Part shown: in pieces, positions 16,284-26,738 of the stretch | How the letters are laid out: every line of letters starts with the position of its first letter | Numbering within the stretch: position 1 is the stretch's first letter | Assembly: GCF_016653465.1 (NCBI RefSeq) | Contig: NZ_NHSQ01000077.1 | Location: 1-57,068, forward strand | Length of the DNA: 57,068 nucleotides | DNA from: Thiocystis minor | GTDB lineage: Bacteria > Pseudomonadota > Gammaproteobacteria > Chromatiales > Chromatiaceae | Direction: 5' to 3' | The notes under the pieces: model-generated | Seen by the model: only the letters and a program-made list of their open reading frames with translations | Database searches by the model: none | Told to the model about the DNA's origin: nothing | Position numbers and translations under genes: made by a program

Positions 16284-16862
16284 TCAGCCAACATTCACGC
16301 CGTGATCCTTCGCCAGCGCATTGAGACCGCCGGCGAAGCCCTGGCCGACGGCCTTGAACTTCCATTCCGCGCCGTTGCGGTAGACCTCGCCGAACACCAT
16401 GGCGGTCTCGGTCGAGTAGTCCTCCGACAGATCGAAGCGGGCCAGTTCGGTGTTGCTGTCCTTGTTCAGAACGCGCATGAAGGCGTTGCGGACCATGCCG
16501 AAGTTCTGGTTGCGGGCTTCGGCCTCGTGGATGGTGACCGCGAAGACGATGCGCTGAATGTTGGGGTCAACCCCCGGCAGATTGATCGAGACGGTTTCGT
16601 CGTCGCCTTCGCCGGCGCCGGTGGTGTTGTCGCCGGAGTGGATCACGGCGCCATCGGGCGAGGTCTTCTGGTTGTAGAAGATGAAATGCCCGTCGGACAG
16701 TACCTTGCCGGTCTCGCCGACCAGAAAAACGCTGGCGTCCAGATCGAAGGCCGCGCCATCGGTGGAGCGGGCATCCCAACCCAGCCCGACGAGCGCATTG
16801 ATCAGGCCCGGATCGGTCTTGGTCAGGCTGACGTTCCCGCCTTTCTGCAAACTGATTGCCAT
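16284..16862 (-). CDS. terD: TerD family stress protein (first gene of ter operon)
   Basis: 192 residues: [30 protein letters not shown], the calcium-binding [43 protein letters not shown], and [29 protein letters not shown]. It is nearly collinear with the protein at 12035-12613 and is a paralogue of it. The ATG is preceded by GAGGAG. It is the most upstream minus-strand gene, so the operon promoter should lie between 16863 and about 17010; I see no good -10/-35 pair there. TerC, the membrane partner, is absent from the window. Confidence 0.93.
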   Translation of the reverse strand: MAISLQKGGNVSLTKTDPGLINALVGLGWDARSTDGAAFDLDASVFLVGETGKVLSDGHFIFYNQKTSPDGAVIHSGDNTTGAGEGDDETVSINLPGVDPNIQRIVFAVTIHEAEARNQNFGMVRNAFMRVLNKDSNTELARFDLSEDYSTETAMVFGEVYRNGAEWKFKAVGQGFAGGLNALAKDHGVNVG

Positions 16863-17012
16863 GTGTTTCTCCTCAGTGGGTGGTGGGATTCTTCAAGAGG
16901 GCATTAGTTTAGTCGACTCGCGAGACGGATGGTACCGAGGCGAGGGTTGTGTATCGATCCCGTCAAGCCCGATCGGCTGGTTGCGATCCTAAAGTAAAGA
17001 ATAATGAACTGA

Positions 17013-17640
17013 CCATCGCCTGGAAGGCGATGGTATCAAGTAACGGCTAAAGCCGGCGATGTCGGCTGAAGCCGAGTCGGTCCCCGCCGAAGCAGGCTTA
17101 AGTCGAAGGGGGCTCCCTGATCGGGGAAGCTTCCTCTTCACCCGATCGGGGAAGCTTCCTCTTCATATGGAGAAGGTCGCATCCTGATCATGACACTGGT
17201 TGGCAATAGACGCTTTGATGATCTCGTCGGTGACCTGACCGCTGCTGCGGCAACAGTAACCGCGCGCCCACACATGGCGCCCCCAGTCGCGTTTGCGGAT
17301 CTCCGCAAACGCTCGCAGCAGGATGAACGCGCTTTTCCCTTTCAACGGCTGGACCAAGCGGCTGATGGTGACTTGCGGAGGAATCGAGAGCATCACGTGG
17401 AGATGATCGGCGGAGCGATGTCCCTGCAGAATATCCACGCGCTGCCGCCGGCACTCCTCTCGCACCACATCCCCCCCCCGCTCCGCCACCGCCTCGCGCA
17501 GCACTTTGTGGCGGTACTCGGTGATCCAGACCACGTGGATGCGGATCGAGAAGACCGTGCGAGAGCCGTGACGATGTTCTTCCATGGTTCCGAAGTCGCA
17601 AAAAGGAAATGCTCAAGCTTCCGCCTAAAGGCGGGGGTTT
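17013..17640 (-). mobile_element. IS200/IS605-type insertion sequence (single-tnpA)
   Basis: The transposase gene is flanked by the subterminal hairpins expected of this family. On its 3' side are CCATCGCC/GGCGATGG (17013-17033), CGGCTAAAGCCG and TCGGCTGAAGCCGA, then two 22-base direct repeats (17119-17140 and 17144-17165) containing GGAAGCTTCC. On its 5' side is CCGCCTAAAGGCGG followed by GGGTTTTTT (17621-17640). No inverted terminal repeats are expected, and no tnpB gene is present. The outer limits are approximate. Confidence 0.7.
17163..17585 (-). CDS. tnpA: IS200/IS605 family transposase TnpA, catalytic Tyr apparently replaced
   Basis: 140 residues, the full length for this single-strand transposase. 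The HUH metal motif is intact (ADHLHVM, His61 and His63). The C-terminal helix should read AYIANQ or EYIENQ with the nucleophilic tyrosine, but here it is EIIKASIANQ with serine at position 126 (codon at 17208-17210, TCT; a TAT codon would restore Tyr). The protein is otherwise intact, so the element looks recently inactivated. That this residue is the nucleophile comes from knowledge of the family and should be confirmed by alignment. The start ATG at 17585 opens with MEEHRHGSRTVFSIRIHVVWITEYR, standard for the family. Confidence 0.88.
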   Translation of the reverse strand: MEEHRHGSRTVFSIRIHVVWITEYRHKVLREAVAERGGDVVREECRRQRVDILQGHRSADHLHVMLSIPPQVTISRLVQPLKGKSAFILLRAFAEIRKRDWGRHVWARGYCCRSSGQVTDEIIKASIANQCHDQDATFSI

Positions 17641-17751
17641 TTACCCATCCCCATTGGAGACAATAAAACAGGTAATCCCCCGGTTTTGCCAGGGTGACAG
17701 TGGAGATGCCCTCGATCTCCGTGCTCATCCCACACAAGGAGAATTGATGAA

Positions 17752-17868
17752 ATGCCCTACAGCGAACTCAAGCGGATCGCCGGCGCGTTCTTGCCCCTTG
17801 CCCTACCCAAGCCCTATTCGATTCCTTGTGCAATCATCGGCGCACGCTTCGCTCAATCGCGTTCATAA
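17752..17868 (+). CDS. Possible 38-codon leader ORF before the sensor kinase
   Basis: A short frame (MPYSELKRIAGAFLPLALPK...) with AAGGAG 10 bases upstream, ending in TAA at 17866-17868, only 10 bases before the kinase ATG at 17879, which has no Shine-Dalgarno sequence of its own. Translation of this leader could deliver ribosomes to the kinase start. The same AAGGAG is 5 bases from an ATG at 17747 that is in frame with the kinase, so the alternative is simply a longer kinase. No homology is recognised. Confidence 0.35.
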   Translation: MPYSELKRIAGAFLPLALPKPYSIPCAIIGARFAQSRS

Positions 17869-17878
17869 TGCTCCGCGT

Positions 17879-19363
17879 ATGGGAATCAAAACCAAGCTCA
17901 AGCTGATCGGTCTGCTGCCTCTGTTGATGGCGGTGGTCTTCGGCGCGACCGCCTATCGCGGCCATGAAAGCCTGCGCGAGCTGCGTGACCTCACCGACCT
18001 GGCCGACGGGATGCAGGATCAGGTGGAACAGGTGGAGTCCGACGTCCATCGCTTCATCGAGACCCGTGCGGACTCTTTCCGCCAGGAAGTCTATCTGTTG
18101 CTGGATTCGTTGGATATCCAGGCGTATGTCGCGGGCCAACGCTTCGAGGCGCCATCCGCACCCGCGATCGTGGCGGAACTGCGCCAGCGGCTGATGCGGA
18201 CCCACCGGGGCTTCATGGAACTGGACGCACTCTACTTGCCCGTCCTCAACGCGGTCGGCATCGCGCACATCCAGCAGCTCGCGCAACGCATCCAGATCGA
18301 ACTCAGTCACATTAAACCCCTGCTGCACCGTCTGAAACATGACAGCCATCGCTCCGTGGTCGACTATAGCGATACGCTCTGGAAGACCGAATTCATCCTG
18401 ATCGTCATCACCGCACTTCTGGTTCTGGCCCTGATGGCGCCAGTTCTGTATCGGGTCGCCACCGCGCTGCACACGCTCAGCCGGGGTACCCGCGAGTTGG
18501 GACAGGACGGTATCCCGCCTGTTCTGTCCTTGTCCGGAAAGGATGAATTCAGCCGGTTGGCACTGGATTTCAATCAGATGTCGCGACGGCTCGCAGAGGC
18601 CGAAGCGGTGCGGAAACGGCATACCGCCGAACTGGAAAACGCGGTGAAGGATCTGGAAAATTTCAGCTACTCGGTCTCGCACGATCTGCGCGCGCCCCTG
18701 CGCGCCATCGATGGATTCGTCGCCATCCTGATGGAGGAGTACGCACCACTCCTGGACGCGGAGGGTTTACGTCTGTTCGCCGTGGTCAGTGCCAACGCCA
18801 AGAAAATGGAGCAGCTTATCAACGATATTCTGGCCCTGTCGCGCGCTGGCCGCCTGGAATTGGAACCCCGTCAGGTCGACATGAATGCGCTGGTGGACGA
18901 GGTCTGGAACGACTTGACCGAGCAGCAGGGGGAACGCTCGATTCAATTCCAGTGCGAGGATCTGCCAGGGATTTTCTGCGATCCGCGGGCCATCCGTCAG
19001 GTCTGGCGGAACCTGTTGGGGAATGCGCTCAAGTTCACCCAGGGCCGCGATCCGGCGGTGATCGAGGTCAGCGCGGAACGTCGGGAGGGAATGATCCGTT
19101 ACCGTGTCAAAGACAATGGCGCGGGCTTCGATCCCGCCTATGCCGACAAACTCTTCGGGCTCTTTCTGCGTCTGCATGGCATGGATGAGTTCGAGGGCAC
19201 GGGCGTGGGGCTGGCCATCGTCAAACGGTTCATCCAAAAGCATAATGGCCAGGTGGAGGGGACGGGCGCGGTGGGCATGGGCGCCACGTTTTGTTTCAGT
19301 CTGCCTGTCCAACCATTCGATGAGTCGGAGGATGTGCATGGTCGAGAGAGAATTGGTGGTTGA
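17879..19363 (+). CDS. Membrane sensor histidine kinase
   Basis: 494 residues from ATG 17879. Two membrane segments (about 8-25, [17 protein letters not shown], and about 170-190, [20 protein letters not shown]) bound a periplasmic sensor of about 140 residues that is helical, with no family I recognise. Then come HAMP (about 190-245), HisKA with [17 protein letters not shown] (phosphorylated His268) and HATPase_c (N box [14 protein letters not shown]1 DNGAGFDP, G2 GTGVGLAIV). The HisKA type is that of phytochrome-like kinases paired with Rcp1-like regulators. An alternative start at 17747 has a better ribosome site but adds 44 unlikely residues. Its end overlaps the next gene by 26 bases. 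Confidence 0.92.
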   Translation: MGIKTKLKLIGLLPLLMAVVFGATAYRGHESLRELRDLTDLADGMQDQVEQVESDVHRFIETRADSFRQEVYLLLDSLDIQAYVAGQRFEAPSAPAIVAELRQRLMRTHRGFMELDALYLPVLNAVGIAHIQQLAQRIQIELSHIKPLLHRLKHDSHRSVVDYSDTLWKTEFILIVITALLVLALMAPVLYRVATALHTLSRGTRELGQDGIPPVLSLSGKDEFSRLALDFNQMSRRLAEAEAVRKRHTAELENAVKDLENFSYSVSHDLRAPLRAIDGFVAILMEEYAPLLDAEGLRLFAVVSANAKKMEQLINDILALSRAGRLELEPRQVDMNALVDEVWNDLTEQQGERSIQFQCEDLPGIFCDPRAIRQVWRNLLGNALKFTQGRDPAVIEVSAERREGMIRYRVKDNGAGFDPAYADKLFGLFLRLHGMDEFEGTGVGLAIVKRFIQKHNGQVEGTGAVGMGATFCFSLPVQPFDESEDVHGRERIGG

Positions 19364-19799
19364 TATCCTCCTGGTGGAAGACAACCCGAGCGACGCGGAA
19401 CTCGCCATCCGCGCCTTGAAAAAGCGCAATCTGGCCAATCACCTGGAATGGGTCAAGGACGGCGCCGCCGCCCTGGATTTCCTCTTCCAGCGGGGCGATT
19501 ATGTCGGACGTTCCAGTGCCCTGCCGAAGGTGGTGCTGCTGGATCTGCGCCTGCCCAAGGTCGATGGGATCGAGGTGCTGACGCAGATCCGCGCCCATCC
19601 GGAGACGCGAGAGTTGCCGGTGGTCATTCTGACCTCCTCGAAAGAAGAGCAGGATCTCGTCGCCACCTATCAACTCGGCGTCAACAGTTTCGTCGCCAAA
19701 CCGGTCGCCTTCGACGAGTTTGCCCGCACCGTGGCCGAGCTGGGCATGTACTGGGTGCTCGTCAATCGGGTGCCGCCCGATATCCGCTCTCCATCATGA
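19338..19799 (+). CDS. Single-domain response regulator (Rcp1/CheY-like)
   Basis: 153 residues, a lone receiver domain. [21 protein letters not shown] carries the acidic pair, [13 protein letters not shown] the phospho-acceptor Asp69, VILTSS the conserved Thr/Ser and FVAKPV the lysine. The N-terminal DNPSDAEL and the long SSALPKVV loop are typical of the Rcp1 group that serves phytochrome-type and HWE/HisKA kinases. The start ATG 19338 has GGAGG 6 bases upstream, inside the kinase gene. Its TGA overlaps the ATG of the following hybrid kinase (ATGA). With no output domain it is probably a shuttle in a phosphorelay. Confidence 0.93.
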   Translation: MVERELVVDILLVEDNPSDAELAIRALKKRNLANHLEWVKDGAAALDFLFQRGDYVGRSSALPKVVLLDLRLPKVDGIEVLTQIRAHPETRELPVVILTSSKEEQDLVATYQLGVNSFVAKPVAFDEFARTVAELGMYWVLVNRVPPDIRSPS

Positions 19800-22700
19800 C
19801 CGCTCCGTTGCGCATCCTGTTGCTGGAAGATAGCCCCTCGGACGCGGAGCTGATCGAACGCTTCCTGAGAAAATCGGGGCTGTCGTTCGATTCGCGCCGG
19901 GTCGAGCGCGAGGATACCTTTGTGGAAGCACTGGATGCGTTCCGCCCGGAGGTCATCCTGGCGGACTACAGTCTGCCTCACTTCGACGGGTTGCAGGCGT
20001 TGAATCTGGTGCGCGCGCGCGATCCCGATCTGCCGTTCATCTTCGTCACCGGGGCGTTGGGCGAGGAAGGCGCGGTGGAGTTGCTGTGCAACGGCGCCAA
20101 TGATTACGTCCTCAAGGATCTGCTCACCCGTCTGCCCATGGCATTGGAACGTGCGCTGGAGAATGCGCGTCAGAGCAAGGCATTGCACAAGGCCGAGCAG
20201 TCGCTGCGGGAGAGCGAGGAACGCTTCCGCGCCATCGTGGAAACCACGCTGGACTGGATCTGGGAGGTGGATGCCGAGGGCCGCTATACCTATGTCAGCC
20301 CGGCTTCGACCAGACTGCTGGGCTATGCCCCGGAGGAAATGCTGGGACGCCGCCCCATCGATTTCATGCCGCCGTCCGAGGCCACGCGCATCGGCGCAAG
20401 CCTTGCCGAGATCGTCGCCGCCCAACAACCCTTTTCGTTGCTTGAAAATACCTGCCTGCGCAAGGACGGGGCACCCGTCGAGATGGAAACCAGCGGGATC
20501 CCGATTGTCGGGGCCGACGGCCGTTTCCTGGGCTATCGGGGGATCGACCGCGATATCACCCAACGCAAGCGCAATGTGGCGACGCTGCTGTTGCAGGCCC
20601 GTCGCGCCACGGCCCTGCTGGAGCTGCCGCGCGCCGCCGAGCACATGGATGAGCGGGAATTCATGCAATTCGGTCAGGAGTTGGCCGAGGAACTGACCGC
20701 GAGCCGAATCGCGTTCATCCATTTCGTCAACGAGGATCAGGAAACCATCGAACTGGTCACCTGGTCGCGCCGCACCCTGGACGGTTATTGTCAGGCGGCC
20801 TATGACAAACATTATCCGATCAGCCAGGCGGGCGTGTGGGCGGATGCCCTGCGTCAGCGTGCCCCGGCGGTGTTCAACGAGTATGCAACGACGCCTCACA
20901 AGCACGGCCTGCCCGAGGGTCATGCGGAGTTGACGCGCCTGATCAGCGTGCCCGTGATGGAAGGCGACCTGGTTCGCATGATGGCCGGGGTCGGCAATAA
21001 GGACAGCCTCTACACCGACCTGGATGTCGAGAGCGTTCAGCTCATCGCCAATGAGATCTGGCGCATCGTCCGTCATCGGCGGGCGGATCAGGAACTGCGT
21101 AAACTCTCGCTGGCCGTGGAACAGAGTCCGGCCAGCATCGTCATCACCGATCTGGATGCCCGCATCGAATACGCCAATCCCGCGTTCACCAGGGTTTCGG
21201 GCTACCGTCTCGACGAGGCGATGGGTCGGAATCCGCGTGTCCTGCAATCCGGGCAAACCCCGCGCGAGGTGTACGATGACCTCTGGACGACCCTGGGCCG
21301 AGGCGATGTCTGGCGTGGCGAGTTCTCCAACCGGCGCAAGGATGGCAGCGACTATGTCGAGCTGGCCATCATCTCGCCAGTGCGCCAACCGGACGGGCGC
21401 ATCACCCACTATCTTGCGGTCAAGGAAGATATCACCGAGCGTAAACGTGTTGAAGAAGAACTCAAACACTATCGTCTGCATCTGGAAGAACTGGTTGAAA
21501 CCCGGACTCTGGAGCTGAAAACACTGGAGGAGCGCAGCCGACTCATCCTCGAATCGAGCGCCGATGGACTCTATGGCGAGGATACCGAGGGACGCGCGAC
21601 CTTCATCAATCCGTCCGCCTGCGCCATGCTGGGCTATCGTCCGGAGGACGTGCTGGGCTGCTGCACGCATGATCTGATTCACCACAGCCACCCCGATGGG
21701 ACGCACTATCCGAAAGAAGACTGTCCAATCCACCGCGCCTCCGGCCATAAGCATGTGCTACGGCAGGACGAGGACGTGTTCTGGCATGCCGACGGCCACC
21801 CCTTTCCGGTGTCGTATTCGTCCCATCCCATGTATCGGGACAAGCAGCTCATCGGCGCGGTGGTCAGCTTCTTCGATATCTCCGCGCAAAAGCAGACCGA
21901 GGCGGCGCGCGAGGCGGCGCTCGCCGAGGCGGAGCGTCTCGCGCGTCTGAAGAGCGAGTTCCTGGCCAACATGAGCCATGAGATCCGTACCCCGCTCAAT
22001 GCCGTGCTGGGGTTTGCGCAGATCGGCGTGCGCCAGAGCGACGGGCGCAAGGCGCGGGATTTTTTCAAGCGGATCATGGATTCGGGGCAACTGCTGCTCG
22101 GTATCGTCAACGATATCCTGGACTTTTCCAAGATCGAGGCGGGCAAGCTCAACATCGAACAGGGCCTGATCGACTTGCGCGATGTCATCGACCATTCCGT
22201 GGAGCAACTGCGGGAGCGCGCGCGGGATAAGGGGCTGGAACTCTCTGTCGATGCCTCTCGCGAGCTTCCCGCCACCTGTCGCTGCGACGGTCTCAGGCTT
22301 GCGCAGGTGCTGGGAAATCTTCTGTCGAACGCGATCAAGTTCACCGAGCAGGGAAAGGTCGTTCTGTCGGTGACCCGGAGCGCTCGCAGTCTGTCGTTCA
22401 GCGTGTCGGACACGGGCATCGGCATGACCGACACGCAGGTGGCAAACCTGTTCCAGCCCTTCGAACAGGCGGATGGATCGATCACTCGCCGGTTTGGCGG
22501 CACCGGGCTAGGGCTTGCGATCAGCAAACGTCTGGTGGACATGATGGGGGGCGAGATCGACGTCCAGAGTCGGCCGGGAGAAGGGGCTCGCTTCGATGTG
22601 CGGATTCCCCTGGTCGATCCCTCCGGAACGCTCTCCGTGCGTCCGGTCGAGGCGACCGCGCCGTTGCTTGCGACACCGCCCCAGCGTCTGCCTGGGCTCG

Positions 22701-23761
22701 TCATCCTGGTGGCCGAGGATAACGCGGTGAATCGACTGGTGCTGGAAGAGTTGCTGAAAGATGAAGGCTGCTGGCTGGTGCAGGTCGAAAATGGGCTCCA
22801 AGCCGTGGAGCGCGTGCGCCAGGATGGTGCCAACGCCTTCGATCTGGTGCTCATGGATATCCAGATGCCGGTCATGGACGGTTTCGAGGCGACCAGACAG
22901 ATTCGCGGGTTCGCGCCCGAGCTGCCGATCGTCGGTCTGACCGCTCACGCCCTGCCGGCCGAGCGCAATCATTGTCTGGCGTCAGGTATGGTCGATCATC
23001 TGGCCAAACCGGTGAATCTCGATGCATTGGTGGAGACCATCCTGAAATATGCCAAAATCGCTCCCGATCCCACCCGTTCGCCAAGGCTGGAACTCATCGG
23101 GCGGCTTGAACGGATCGCCGGGGCGCGGCAAGCCCCACCGGTCATCGGCGCTGGCGACGCGCTGGCGATGATCGACTGGCCGGCCCTGACGAACCGTCAT
23201 CAGCGACGCCCCGAATTTCTGCCCAAACTTCTGGAGTCCGTGCTGACCGGGAATGCCGCGCATCCCGCCGCCCTGCGTCAAGCCGCCAACCGCGGCGACA
23301 TGGGCCGCATCGCCTTCCTCGCCCACAGCCTGAAAGGCACAGCGGGCAACCTCTGCGCCGACGCCTTCAGAGAGCTTGCTACCAGTACGGAAAACAATGC
23401 CCGCGCGGAACGCAGCGAGGCATCCCGGCAAGCCTTTCGGCTTGCCAACGCGCTGGAGACAGTGTTAAAGGAAATTGCAACGCGATTGGAAGAGTTCGTG
23501 GCGCCGATGGCCGAGGATCCGAGTGTGGCCGTCCCCATCGACGAGGCGGTCCTCTCCGAGGCGATCGCTCGTTTGGAATCCCAGCTCGTCATTGACGACA
23601 CAGCGGCAAATGCGACCTTCAAGGCGTTTCAGCCACTCTTCCTGCGCGCCCTTGGCGAACAGGCTCGACAACTCGGCCGGCAGATCGAGTGTTTCGACTA
23701 CCCAACGGCGCTCGACACCCTGCGCGCTGCCAAGGCGGATCGGGGCGAGACCGCCGTGTAG
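19796..23761 (+). CDS. Hybrid sensor histidine kinase: REC-PAS-GAF-PAS-PAS-HisKA-HATPase-REC-Hpt
   Basis: 1321 residues, with no membrane segment seen. Domain order: receiver (1-120, Asp57 in [12 protein letters not shown]); PAS (about 140-262); GAF (about 265-425); PAS with PAC (about 435-560, ending KEDITERKR); PAS (about 575-700, with an [17 protein letters not shown] segment); HisKA with [14 protein letters not shown] (His728); HATPase_c; receiver (about 975-1085, Asp1021 in [13 protein letters not shown]); and an Hpt domain with [10 protein letters not shown] (His1177). It therefore carries a full His-Asp-His relay plus an N-terminal receiver that could be driven by the upstream kinase. 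The output regulator is not in the window. ATGA overlap with the upstream regulator. Confidence 0.93.
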   Translation: MTAPLRILLLEDSPSDAELIERFLRKSGLSFDSRRVEREDTFVEALDAFRPEVILADYSLPHFDGLQALNLVRARDPDLPFIFVTGALGEEGAVELLCNGANDYVLKDLLTRLPMALERALENARQSKALHKAEQSLRESEERFRAIVETTLDWIWEVDAEGRYTYVSPASTRLLGYAPEEMLGRRPIDFMPPSEATRIGASLAEIVAAQQPFSLLENTCLRKDGAPVEMETSGIPIVGADGRFLGYRGIDRDITQRKRNVATLLLQARRATALLELPRAAEHMDEREFMQFGQELAEELTASRIAFIHFVNEDQETIELVTWSRRTLDGYCQAAYDKHYPISQAGVWADALRQRAPAVFNEYATTPHKHGLPEGHAELTRLISVPVMEGDLVRMMAGVGNKDSLYTDLDVESVQLIANEIWRIVRHRRADQELRKLSLAVEQSPASIVITDLDARIEYANPAFTRVSGYRLDEAMGRNPRVLQSGQTPREVYDDLWTTLGRGDVWRGEFSNRRKDGSDYVELAIISPVRQPDGRITHYLAVKEDITERKRVEEELKHYRLHLEELVETRTLELKTLEERSRLILESSADGLYGEDTEGRATFINPSACAMLGYRPEDVLGCCTHDLIHHSHPDGTHYPKEDCPIHRASGHKHVLRQDEDVFWHADGHPFPVSYSSHPMYRDKQLIGAVVSFFDISAQKQTEAAREAALAEAERLARLKSEFLANMSHEIRTPLNAVLGFAQIGVRQSDGRKARDFFKRIMDSGQLLLGIVNDILDFSKIEAGKLNIEQGLIDLRDVIDHSVEQLRERARDKGLELSVDASRELPATCRCDGLRLAQVLGNLLSNAIKFTEQGKVVLSVTRSARSLSFSVSDTGIGMTDTQVANLFQPFEQADGSITRRFGGTGLGLAISKRLVDMMGGEIDVQSRPGEGARFDVRIPLVDPSGTLSVRPVEATAPLLATPPQRLPGLVILVAEDNAVNRLVLEELLKDEGCWLVQVENGLQAVERVRQDGANAFDLVLMDIQMPVMDGFEATRQIRGFAPELPIVGLTAHALPAERNHCLASGMVDHLAKPVNLDALVETILKYAKIAPDPTRSPRLELIGRLERIAGARQAPPVIGAGDALAMIDWPALTNRHQRRPEFLPKLLESVLTGNAAHPAALRQAANRGDMGRIAFLAHSLKGTAGNLCADAFRELATSTENNARAERSEASRQAFRLANALETVLKEIATRLEEFVAPMAEDPSVAVPIDEAVLSEAIARLESQLVIDDTAANATFKAFQPLFLRALGEQARQLGRQIECFDYPTALDTLRAAKADRGETAV

Positions 23762-23823
23762 GCGGTTGCGCATCCAACGCGCGGCGGATCGAACGCTTTT
23801 GTTCCGATGCCCGATCAAGCCAA

Positions 23824-23970
23824 CTCGTGCAACTGTGCGAAAGTCCCAAGACCGTCTCAAGTCGTTGTCGTAATCGAATATTCGCCATGTCGAGACCGCG
23901 ATTACGACAACGACAACGACAACGACAACGAGGATGCCCCGGTCTCGGAATTTGAGCAGCGAAGCACTAG
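23824..23970 (+). repeat. CTAG-ended hexamer-array element, copy B
   Basis: 147 bp, the same length as copy A. It begins CTCGTGCAACTGTGCGAAAG (one base off CTAG) and ends GCAGCGAAGCACTAG. It has one TTGTCG on the left arm and four CGACAA on the right. The loop, AATATTCGCCATGTCGAGAC, is in forward orientation. It sits 49 bases upstream of the malate synthase start. Confidence 0.9.
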
Positions 23971-24019
23971 CCATTTCTTAAAAACGCCCCGGCCGTTGCC
24001 GGGGATGGAGATCGCGACG

Positions 24020-26212
24020 ATGATCGAACGACTGGAGATCGGCGGCCTCAAGGTCGCCCAACCCCTGTATGACCTGGTCAGCAACGAGATCGCCCCAGGC
24101 ACCGGGATCGATCCGGAAGCCTTCTGGAGCGCCTTCGGCGAGATCCTGCGCGAGCTTGCGCCACGCAATCGCGAACTGCTCGCCCGAAGGGACGCGCTAC
24201 AGACCCAGCTCGATACCTGGCATCAGGAGCGCCGCGGCCAGTCGATGGATCTGGACGCCTACCATGCCTTTCTGACTGACATTGGCTATCTGGTTCCCGA
24301 GGGACCGGATTTCCTGGTCAGCACCACCAATGTCGACCCGGAAATCGCCGCGATCGCCGGCCCCCAACTCGTGGTGCCGCTGAGCAATGCGCGCTATGCC
24401 CTGAACGCGTCCAATGCGCGCTGGGGCAGTCTCTACGACGCGCTCTATGGAACCGATGCGATTCCGGAGGAGGATCATCTCAAGCGCGGTCACGACTTCA
24501 ACCCCGAACGCGGGGCGGCAGTGGTCGCGCGCGCCGCGGCCTTTCTGGACGCGACCGTCCCGCTCAATCGCGGCTCCTACGGCGATGCCTGCGGATTCAA
24601 GCTCGAACAGGGCAAGCTGGTCGTCTGTCTCCCCGACAACAGTCAAACCATGCTGACGGATCCGGCGCAATTCATCGGCTATCGCGGCAGTCCGGAACAG
24701 GTCTCGGCCATCCTGTTCGTCCATCATGGACTGCATATCGAGATCCAGATCGACCGCGAGCACCTCATCGGCAGGGAGAGCCCGTCGGGGATCGCGGACA
24801 TCCTGCTGGAGTCCGCCGTGACTTGCATTCAGGACTGCGAGGATTCGGTCGCCGCCGTCGATACCGAGGACAAGGTCGGCGTGTATCGCAATTGGCTCGG
24901 CTTGATGAAAGGCGACCTGACCGTGCAGTTCAGCAAGGGCGGCCGGATGGTCGAACGCGCGCTGGACCCCGATCGCAGCTATATTCGGCTTGGTGGCGGT
25001 ACCCTGGCCATGCCCGGCCGCGCGCTCATGCTGGTGCGCACGGTTGGCCATCTGATGACCACCGACACCGTGCTCGATGCCGCGGGCGAGGAGGTGCCCG
25101 AAGGCATGCTCGATGCCATGGTCACGGTGCTGTGCGCGCTGCACGACGTCCATCCCGACTTCGGCGCGCGGCGCAACTCGCGCACCGGCAGCGTCTACCT
25201 CGTCAAGCCCAAGCTGCACGGACCCGCGGAGGTCCAGCTTGCCGTCGACCTCTTCGCGCGCGTCGAGGCGGCATTCGGTCTTCCCGTTAACACGATCAAG
25301 ATCGGCATCATGGACGAGGAGCGTCGCACGACGGTCAACCTGAAAGAATGCATTCGGGTCGCCCGCGAGCGCATCATCTTTATCAATACCGGTTTTCTCG
25401 ACCGCACCGGCGACGAGATCCATAGCGGCATGGAAGCCGGTCCGGTGCCGCGCAAGGGCGACATGAAGAGCCAACCTTGGCTCCTGGCCTACGAGGACTG
25501 GAATGTGGATGTAGGTCTGGCCTGCGGCCTGCCCGGACACGCTCAGATCGGCAAGGGCATGTGGACCATGCCGGACGAGATGCACGCCATGCTCGCGAGC
25601 AAGATCGCGCATCCTCAGGCTGGCGCCAACTGCGCCTGGGTGCCCTCGCCAACCGCCGCGACCCTGCATGCCATCCACTATCATCAGGTCGACGTGGCCG
25701 AGGTCCAGGCCGAACTGGTCCGGGGCGGGCGCCGCGCCAGTCTGGACGATCTTCTGCAGGTTCCGACGGTGCGCGATCCGGCCTGGACCGCCGAGGACAT
25801 CCAGCAGGAACTGGACAACAATTGTCAGGGCATCCTGGGGTATGTGGTGCGCTGGATCGATCAGGGCGTGGGCTGTTCCAAGGTGCCGGACATCGCCAAT
25901 GTGGGTCTGATGGAAGACCGCGCGACCCTGCGCATCGCCAGTCAGCAGGTTGCCAACTGGCTGCATCATGGCGTCGTCAGCCGCGAGCAGGTGCTGGAAA
26001 CGCTGCAACGCATGGCGGACGTGGTGGACGGTCAGAATGCCGCCGATCCTCAGTACCGGCCTATGGCGCCCGGCTTCGACGGCCTCGCCTTCGAGGCCGC
26101 CCGCGAGCTGATTTTCCAGGGTCGCGCGGCCCCGAACGGCTATACCGAGCCCCGGCTGCATGCCATGCGCCGACGGCGCAAGCAACTGGATGGAACGCGA
26201 TCGGATTCCTGA
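24020..26212 (+). CDS. glcB: Malate synthase G
   Basis: 730 residues, close to the 723 of E. coli GlcB. It condenses glyoxylate with acetyl-CoA to give malate, in the glyoxylate shunt and glycolate use. The G-form signatures are clear: [34 protein letters not shown]-like region (about 95-140), [33 protein letters not shown], and the C-terminal [21 protein letters not shown] choose ATG 24020 ([13 protein letters not shown]), which matches the usual N terminus and has GGAGA 8 bases upstream; ATG 24005 would add five residues. It stands alone, so isocitrate lyase must be elsewhere if present. Confidence 0.96.
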   Translation: MIERLEIGGLKVAQPLYDLVSNEIAPGTGIDPEAFWSAFGEILRELAPRNRELLARRDALQTQLDTWHQERRGQSMDLDAYHAFLTDIGYLVPEGPDFLVSTTNVDPEIAAIAGPQLVVPLSNARYALNASNARWGSLYDALYGTDAIPEEDHLKRGHDFNPERGAAVVARAAAFLDATVPLNRGSYGDACGFKLEQGKLVVCLPDNSQTMLTDPAQFIGYRGSPEQVSAILFVHHGLHIEIQIDREHLIGRESPSGIADILLESAVTCIQDCEDSVAAVDTEDKVGVYRNWLGLMKGDLTVQFSKGGRMVERALDPDRSYIRLGGGTLAMPGRALMLVRTVGHLMTTDTVLDAAGEEVPEGMLDAMVTVLCALHDVHPDFGARRNSRTGSVYLVKPKLHGPAEVQLAVDLFARVEAAFGLPVNTIKIGIMDEERRTTVNLKECIRVARERIIFINTGFLDRTGDEIHSGMEAGPVPRKGDMKSQPWLLAYEDWNVDVGLACGLPGHAQIGKGMWTMPDEMHAMLASKIAHPQAGANCAWVPSPTAATLHAIHYHQVDVAEVQAELVRGGRRASLDDLLQVPTVRDPAWTAEDIQQELDNNCQGILGYVVRWIDQGVGCSKVPDIANVGLMEDRATLRIASQQVANWLHHGVVSREQVLETLQRMADVVDGQNAADPQYRPMAPGFDGLAFEAARELIFQGRAAPNGYTEPRLHAMRRRRKQLDGTRSDS

Positions 26213-26300
26213 CGTCATTCCTGCGGCAACCGCTTTCGGGCGGCGCTCGCCAGCCGTCCCGACAGGGATCGACTCTCAAGCCAGGGCACCCGAGCGGGCT

Positions 26301-26328
26301 TTGCCCATTGATCGGCCTCGCCTATAAT
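26301..26328 (+). promoter_or_regulatory. Predicted sigma-70 promoter for the FmdB-type gene
   Basis: TTGCCC at 26301-26306 and a perfect TATAAT at 26323-26328, spaced 16 bases, 71 bases before the next start codon. A lone TTAAACCGCG (26337-26346), the end motif of the 87-bp family, lies just after it, without a partner end. Confidence 0.5.
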
Positions 26329-26398
26329 CCGCTGCCTTAAACCGCGTCCGCCACCAGGACGCGACTGAACATTTGTCAAACGATCCTGGAGAATGATG

Positions 26399-26656
26399 AT
26401 GCCCACCTACGATTATCGTTGCGATGCCAACAACCGCGTGGTCGAGATCTCACACCGGATGAGCGAGAGTTTGAGCAGTTGGGGCGAACTCTGTGCGCGC
26501 GCCGGTCTCGAGACTGGCGATACGCCGGCCGATGCGCCCGTGCATCGTCTGGCGACCGGCGGCAATGTCATTTCCAGCCACAGCCTCGGCAGTGGCAGCG
26601 CCCCGGCCTGTGCTTCCGGTTCCTGCTGCGCGGGCGGGATGTGCGGGTTGCAGTAA
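26399..26656 (+). CDS. FmdB-type zinc ribbon protein
   Basis: 85 residues. It starts MPTYDYRCDANNRVVEISHRMSE, the N-terminal half of the FmdB putative regulatory/zinc-ribbon family (usually PxYxYxC..C). The second CxxC pair of the ribbon is not in its usual place; cysteines cluster instead at the C terminus (ACASGSCCAGGMCG). Three ATG codons run in series (26393, 26396, 26399); the third has GGAGA at 6 bases and gives the conserved MPTY start. Its function is unknown; the cysteine-rich tail suggests metal binding. It lies upstream of the Msr fusion on the same strand, with an 82-base gap. Confidence 0.75.
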   Translation: MPTYDYRCDANNRVVEISHRMSESLSSWGELCARAGLETGDTPADAPVHRLATGGNVISSHSLGSGSAPACASGSCCAGGMCGLQ

Positions 26657-26738
26657 GGCGATGTGAAACATTTTCGCGCTTGCGCGGGTCTCACCAGAAA
26701 CATCTGTCGTCTGACATTCTTCTCTCTGGAGCGCGCGC

